Shown one piece after another: positions 4,688 through 7,094 of a stretch of DNA of 7,094 bases. This DNA is from Rhizobium sp. Q54 (GTDB taxonomy: Bacteria > Pseudomonadota > Alphaproteobacteria > Rickettsiales > UBA1997): positions 1 through 7,094 of the forward strand of contig CAMBES010000069.1 of assembly GCA_945865855.1 (NCBI GenBank). The letters run 5' to 3'. Position 1 is the first letter of the stretch, and each line of letters begins with the position of its first letter. The translations under genes were made by a program, and so were the position numbers. The notes beneath the pieces are model-generated. The model was not told where the DNA came from. It was given only the letters and a program-made list of their open reading frames with translations, and made no database searches.

Positions 4688-6427
4688 TTATTGCTTGTCT
4701 TTCGCTCTTGATACCAAAGATCTGTTTCCACCAGATTGCTGGAATGCACTCAAAACTCTGTCTGCATCATCCGATGGCACCGCAAAAAATGAGAATGTGT
4801 CGAATATTTTTACATCATCAATGCGACGTTGATCTACTCCCGTTTCTTTCTGGATAAAGTCTACCAACTTTCTTGGATCCATCGCGTCATTACGACCTTT
4901 TGCAATGAAGAGACGGGCATTTCCTTTGCGCTCACCTCTATCTCCGCCTCTGTCGCTGCGATCATTTCTATCTCCATAATCTCTGCGCTCTCCGCGATTG
5001 CCGCGGTCGCCTCTGTCACCGCGATCATTACCTCTTCTTTCGCCGCGATCTCTGTTGCCACGATCATCAGAATTAAAATCTCTCTTTCTACTTGCAGAAG
5101 CTTCAAGAATTTCGCTGTAATTGCTTTCGGTTAATTCGTCTTTGAAAGCCATTTTGAGCAAGGCGGCAAGTGCTATTTTAGCATCTGGGGTTTCTACCAA
5201 AATTTCTTCAGCGATTTGCTCAAGATCAGAAAAATTCTCCGTAGCGATGATTTCAGAAAGTGCACTTTTGATCCGGGCTTTCTTGCTGTCGATTACTTCC
5301 GAAACTCCAGGAATTTTTTGTTTAGTAATTTTTGTGTTAGAGATTCTTTGAATAGCTACCAACTTTCTGTATTCAGAAGGTGTTATTAAAGTAACTGCGA
5401 TTCCACTCTTGCCAGCTCTGCCCGTACGACCGATACGGTGAACGTAACTTTCAGGATCTTGTGGCAAAGAATAGTTAATAACGTGAGTCAAATCGCCAAT
5501 GTCGATACCGCGAGCCGCAACGTCAGTTGCAACTAAAGCGGTGATTCGACGATCACGGAATTTTTGCAAAACTTTTTCACGCTGACCTTGCGAAAGATCG
5601 CCATGAATCGCTTCAGCCCTGCATCCACGATTAGCTAATTTGTGCGCAATTTCATCGGCATCAACTTTAGTGCGACAGAAAACCATGCCGTAAAAACTTT
5701 CTTCAACATCTATGATTCTGAAAAGTGATTCGAATTTATCTGACTGCGAAACTTCGAAGTAAATTTGCTGAATATTGTCACGGCTAGATTGATCTACAGC
5801 GACTGCGATCAATTCGTAATCAACCATGTAATTCTTCGCAAGGCGCTCAATGTGAGCAGGCATTGTTGCTGAAAATAGAACTGTACGACGTTGTTTAGGT
5901 GCAGCTTTGAGGATTGATTCGATGTCATCAACAAAACCCATGTTTAACATTTCATCAGCTTCATCAAGAACGACATATTTTACGTGAGAAAGGTCGAGAG
6001 TGCGACGCTGCAAATGGTCAATAATTCTTCCTGGAGTACCAACAACAATATCAACTCCGCGTTGCAAGCGCGAGATCTGGCGCTCAATCGGTTGACCACC
6101 ATAAACCGCAATAATGCGAGTCTTTTGCTCTTCAGCAAACGAACTTAATTCCTCAGTAACTTGGATCGCTAATTCACGCGTCGGCACCAAAATAATCGCC
6201 TGAACTTTCTTTGAATCAGGAACGATATTTTCAATAATTGGAATTCCAAAAGCGGCGGTTTTGCCGGTTCCAGTCTGTGCTTTACCAATAAGATCTTTTT
6301 TATTTTCGAGTAGGAAGGGGATGGTTCTAGCTTGAATCGGAGTAGGCTCTTCAAAACCTTTTTTGTGAAGAGAATTAAGCATCATCTCGGAAAGGCCGAG
6401 GTCTCTAAACTTTGCTAAGTTTGTCAT
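4688..6427 (-). CDS. deaD: DEAD-box ATP-dependent RNA helicase with RG-rich linker and DbpA-type RNA-binding domain
   Basis: A 579-residue protein. RecA-like domain 1 holds the Q motif (GFEEPTPIQ, 24-32), motif I AQTGTGKT (50-57), PTREL (82-86), TPGR (131-134), DEAD (155-158) and SAT (186-188). Domain 2 holds ARGID (305-309) and HRIGRTGR (330-337). A helical dimerisation-like region follows (about 385-445), then an Arg/Gly/Asp-rich tract at 449-501, then a C-terminal domain at about 503-575 resembling the DbpA/CsdA RNA-binding fold. This order is that of DeaD/CsdA, which unwinds structured RNA in ribosome assembly and mRNA turnover, especially in the cold. All catalytic motifs are intact. Its ATG lies 130 bp after pyrD, and a promoter-like sequence sits in that gap, so it is probably transcribed separately. 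Other DEAD-box names (rhlE, csdA) are possible, but the C-terminal domain favours DeaD. Confidence 0.93.
   Translation of the reverse strand: MTNLAKFRDLGLSEMMLNSLHKKGFEEPTPIQARTIPFLLENKKDLIGKAQTGTGKTAAFGIPIIENIVPDSKKVQAIILVPTRELAIQVTEELSSFAEEQKTRIIAVYGGQPIERQISRLQRGVDIVVGTPGRIIDHLQRRTLDLSHVKYVVLDEADEMLNMGFVDDIESILKAAPKQRRTVLFSATMPAHIERLAKNYMVDYELIAVAVDQSSRDNIQQIYFEVSQSDKFESLFRIIDVEESFYGMVFCRTKVDADEIAHKLANRGCRAEAIHGDLSQGQREKVLQKFRDRRITALVATDVAARGIDIGDLTHVINYSLPQDPESYVHRIGRTGRAGKSGIAVTLITPSEYRKLVAIQRISNTKITKQKIPGVSEVIDSKKARIKSALSEIIATENFSDLEQIAEEILVETPDAKIALAALLKMAFKDELTESNYSEILEASASRKRDFNSDDRGNRDRGERRGNDRGDRGDRGNRGERRDYGDRNDRSDRGGDRGERKGNARLFIAKGRNDAMDPRKLVDFIQKETGVDQRRIDDVKIFDTFSFFAVPSDDADRVLSAFQQSGGNRSLVSRAKDKQ
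4925..5083 (-). repeat. RG-rich repeat tract within deaD
   Basis: This stretch encodes residues 449-501, built from imperfect repeats of [D/N/E]-R-G (for example NDRGDRGDRGNRGERR). On the DNA the recurring units are GATCGC and GGCGAC/GGTGAC with CGC or AGA for Arg, making it locally much richer in GC than the rest of the window. Such tails bind RNA loosely and can promote phase separation in other RNA helicases. The repeat is likely to vary in length between strains. Confidence 0.7.
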
Positions 6428-6450
6428 ATTTTTTATTTATTGATTTGTGC

Positions 6451-6499
6451 AGCTGGATCTATGGATGTAGCAACAAGGCGGGCACCATAGCCACCAGCT
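6451..6499. repeat. Nested inverted repeat upstream of deaD
   Basis: Two perfect 6-bp arms are nested: AGCTGG (6451-6456) pairs with CCAGCT (6494-6499), and CTATGG (6459-6464) pairs with CCATAG (6485-6490). A 2/3-nt internal loop separates them and a 20-nt loop closes the structure. There is no T-run on either side, so it is not an ordinary terminator. The outer part overlaps the candidate deaD -10 box. Confidence 0.6.
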
Positions 6500-6511
6500 T
6501 TTCAATGTCAA
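6484..6511 (-). promoter_or_regulatory. Candidate deaD promoter
   Basis: On the minus strand a perfect TTGACA (6511-6506) is followed after 16 nt by TATGGT (6489-6484), a four-of-six match to the -10 box. Transcription would start near 6477, giving a leader of about 50 nt that ends in an A/T-rich stretch directly before the ATG. The -10 and spacer fall inside the inverted repeat at 6451-6499, so a DNA-binding regulator could block it. Untested. Confidence 0.45.
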
Positions 6512-6557
6512 ATCTCTGGCGGATCAGCCATTGGCTCGCGCGAATGTCTGTCGCTTT

Positions 6558-7094
6558 TTAAAGTCTTGCGGCCGCGTTAAAATTTGACCCAATCGCTTCA
6601 GAAATATTTTTAAAACCATCATCAGAAATTTTTTTGCTCAATTCTTTTTTAATTTCTTCGACCAGTCCGAAGCCTTGGTAAATAAAGGCGGAGTAGATTT
6701 GAACAAGAGAAGCGCCGCATTTGATTTTTTCGTAAGCATCAGCGGCGGAAGAAATTCCGCCGACTCCGATTAGCGGAATTTTACCTTCGGTGAATTTATA
6801 GAAATTTTTTAGAGCGTCATTGGATTTTTTAAATAGTGGCGCGCCGCTTAATCCGCCAGCTTCAACAGCATTTTTACTTTTTAAATTTAGATCGCGATCA
6901 ATCGTGGTGTTACTTATAATTATGCCCTCGATTTTATTTTTAACGACAGTTGCGGCAATTTTTTCTTGTTCCGATTCGCTTAGGTCTGGAGCGACCTTAA
7001 GCAATATTGGCGTATTTTTTTTGTGTAAATTTTTTAGCTCATTTTTCTTTTTTGCGATCTCACTCAAAAATAAATCGAGCTGATTTTCATTTTG
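6558..7094 (-). CDS. pyrD: Dihydroorotate dehydrogenase (quinone), C-terminal half (cut by window)
   Basis: The frame is open to the right edge, so these 179 residues are the C-terminal half of a protein usually about 340-360 long; the TTG at 7067 is not the start. Class 2 PyrD oxidises dihydroorotate to orotate with FMN and passes electrons to quinone at the inner membrane, in pyrimidine synthesis. Visible motifs are LLKVAPDL with the FMN-contacting Lys, the ISNTTIDR loop, AGGLSGAPL, IPLIGVGGISSAADAYEKI and GASLVQIYSAFIY (FMN phosphate site), and the closing GFKNISEAIG. The family's usual Y-x-GP after the phosphate site reads YQGF here. The last residues, NAAARL, are encoded by unusually GC-rich DNA including GCGGCCGC at 6568-6575, continuous with the odd spacer downstream. 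The N-terminal domain, with the catalytic Ser and membrane helices, lies outside the window. Confidence 0.9.
   Translation of the reverse strand, partial: QNENQLDLFLSEIAKKKNELKNLHKKNTPILLKVAPDLSESEQEKIAATVVKNKIEGIIISNTTIDRDLNLKSKNAVEAGGLSGAPLFKKSNDALKNFYKFTEGKIPLIGVGGISSAADAYEKIKCGASLVQIYSAFIYQGFGLVEEIKKELSKKISDDGFKNISEAIGSNFNAAARL

Larger units (their letters stand above)
6428..6557. other. GC-rich structured spacer between pyrD and deaD
   Basis: This 130-bp spacer is unlike ordinary intergenic DNA in a low-GC genome: I counted 59 G or C in 108 bases at 6447-6554 (about 55%), higher than the genes around it. It contains the large inverted repeat at 6451-6499, smaller ones on the minus strand (AGCC/GGCT near 6529-6539 and TGGC/GCCA near 6520-6533), and a promoter-like sequence. 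In the pyrD frame 32 sense codons follow the pyrD stop before a TAG at 6459-6461. Another minus-strand frame is open for 22 codons up to a TAA just before deaD. No tRNA, SRP RNA core or known riboswitch was recognised. It may be a palindromic repeat element, a structured leader or a small RNA. Confidence 0.5.

Noticed and set aside
4829..5134. Long open frames on both strands over the deaD 3' region
   Set aside because: They are shadows of the GC-rich RG repeat tract; their translations are low-complexity Ala/Ile/Ser or Glu/Ala strings with no domain, while the deaD frame carries a recognisable domain on each side.
6428..6557. A tRNA, 4.5S RNA or short protein gene in the GC-rich spacer
   Set aside because: No cloverleaf, no SRP core motif (GGAAGGAAGCAG-like) and no start codon giving a frame of useful length; the open minus-strand frames are 22 and 32 codons, too short to claim, and the shorter one is preceded by two TGA codons.
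6459..6557. PyrD C-terminal extension by readthrough of its TAA
   Set aside because: The family ends about where this protein stops, so the 32 downstream codons are not needed; kept only as a property of the unusual spacer.
6568..6575. GCGGCCGC (NotI site) as a vector or adapter artefact
   Set aside because: It lies inside the continuous pyrD frame with no vector-like flanks; it is more simply part of the local GC-rich patch.

Overview
The window is a compact, low-GC stretch (about 38% GC by eye) of bacterial chromosome. It carries nine protein genes, two cut by the window edges, and almost no intergenic DNA. The gene set points to an alphaproteobacterium: an AddB of the alphaproteobacterial type without cysteines, a bactofilin overlapped by its M23 peptidase, a cysteine-free ribosomal protein L31, a class 2 PyrD, and a DEAD-box helicase with an RG-rich linker and a DbpA-type RNA-binding tail. 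Low GC and a znuB with no znuA or znuC beside it would fit Rickettsiales, Holosporales or another reduced lineage. An intact pyrD argues against Rickettsia itself. The order-level placement is a guess.

Layout. From the left edge, the 3' end of addB (+) converges on the operon M23 peptidase -> bactofilin (-); their stop codons overlap. A 212-bp divergent spacer (2308-2519) then holds two back-to-back promoter-like sequences with perfect TTGACA boxes and a long dyad. On its other side, rpmE and a BioH-like hydrolase (+) overlap by 20 nt. The hydrolase converges on znuB (-) with a 29-nt overlap. znuB is divergent, with only 11 nt between start codons, from an unrecognised small membrane protein gene (+). 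That gene converges on deaD (-), and pyrD (-) runs off the right edge. The 130 bp between pyrD and deaD is the oddest DNA here: about 55% GC, with nested inverted repeats and a promoter-like sequence inside.

Functions. The genes cover recombinational repair (addB), cell shape and wall remodelling (M23 peptidase plus bactofilin), translation (rpmE), probably biotin precursor synthesis (bioH-like), zinc uptake (znuB), RNA remodelling (deaD) and pyrimidine synthesis (pyrD). No tRNA, rRNA, CRISPR array, integrase or transposase was seen. All nine genes end in TAA or TAG, and none of the visible starts has a clear Shine-Dalgarno sequence.

I did not find a convincing new multi-gene system. The items most worth following up are the GC-rich palindromic island before deaD, the unknown membrane protein next to znuB, and the dyad between the two divergent promoters.
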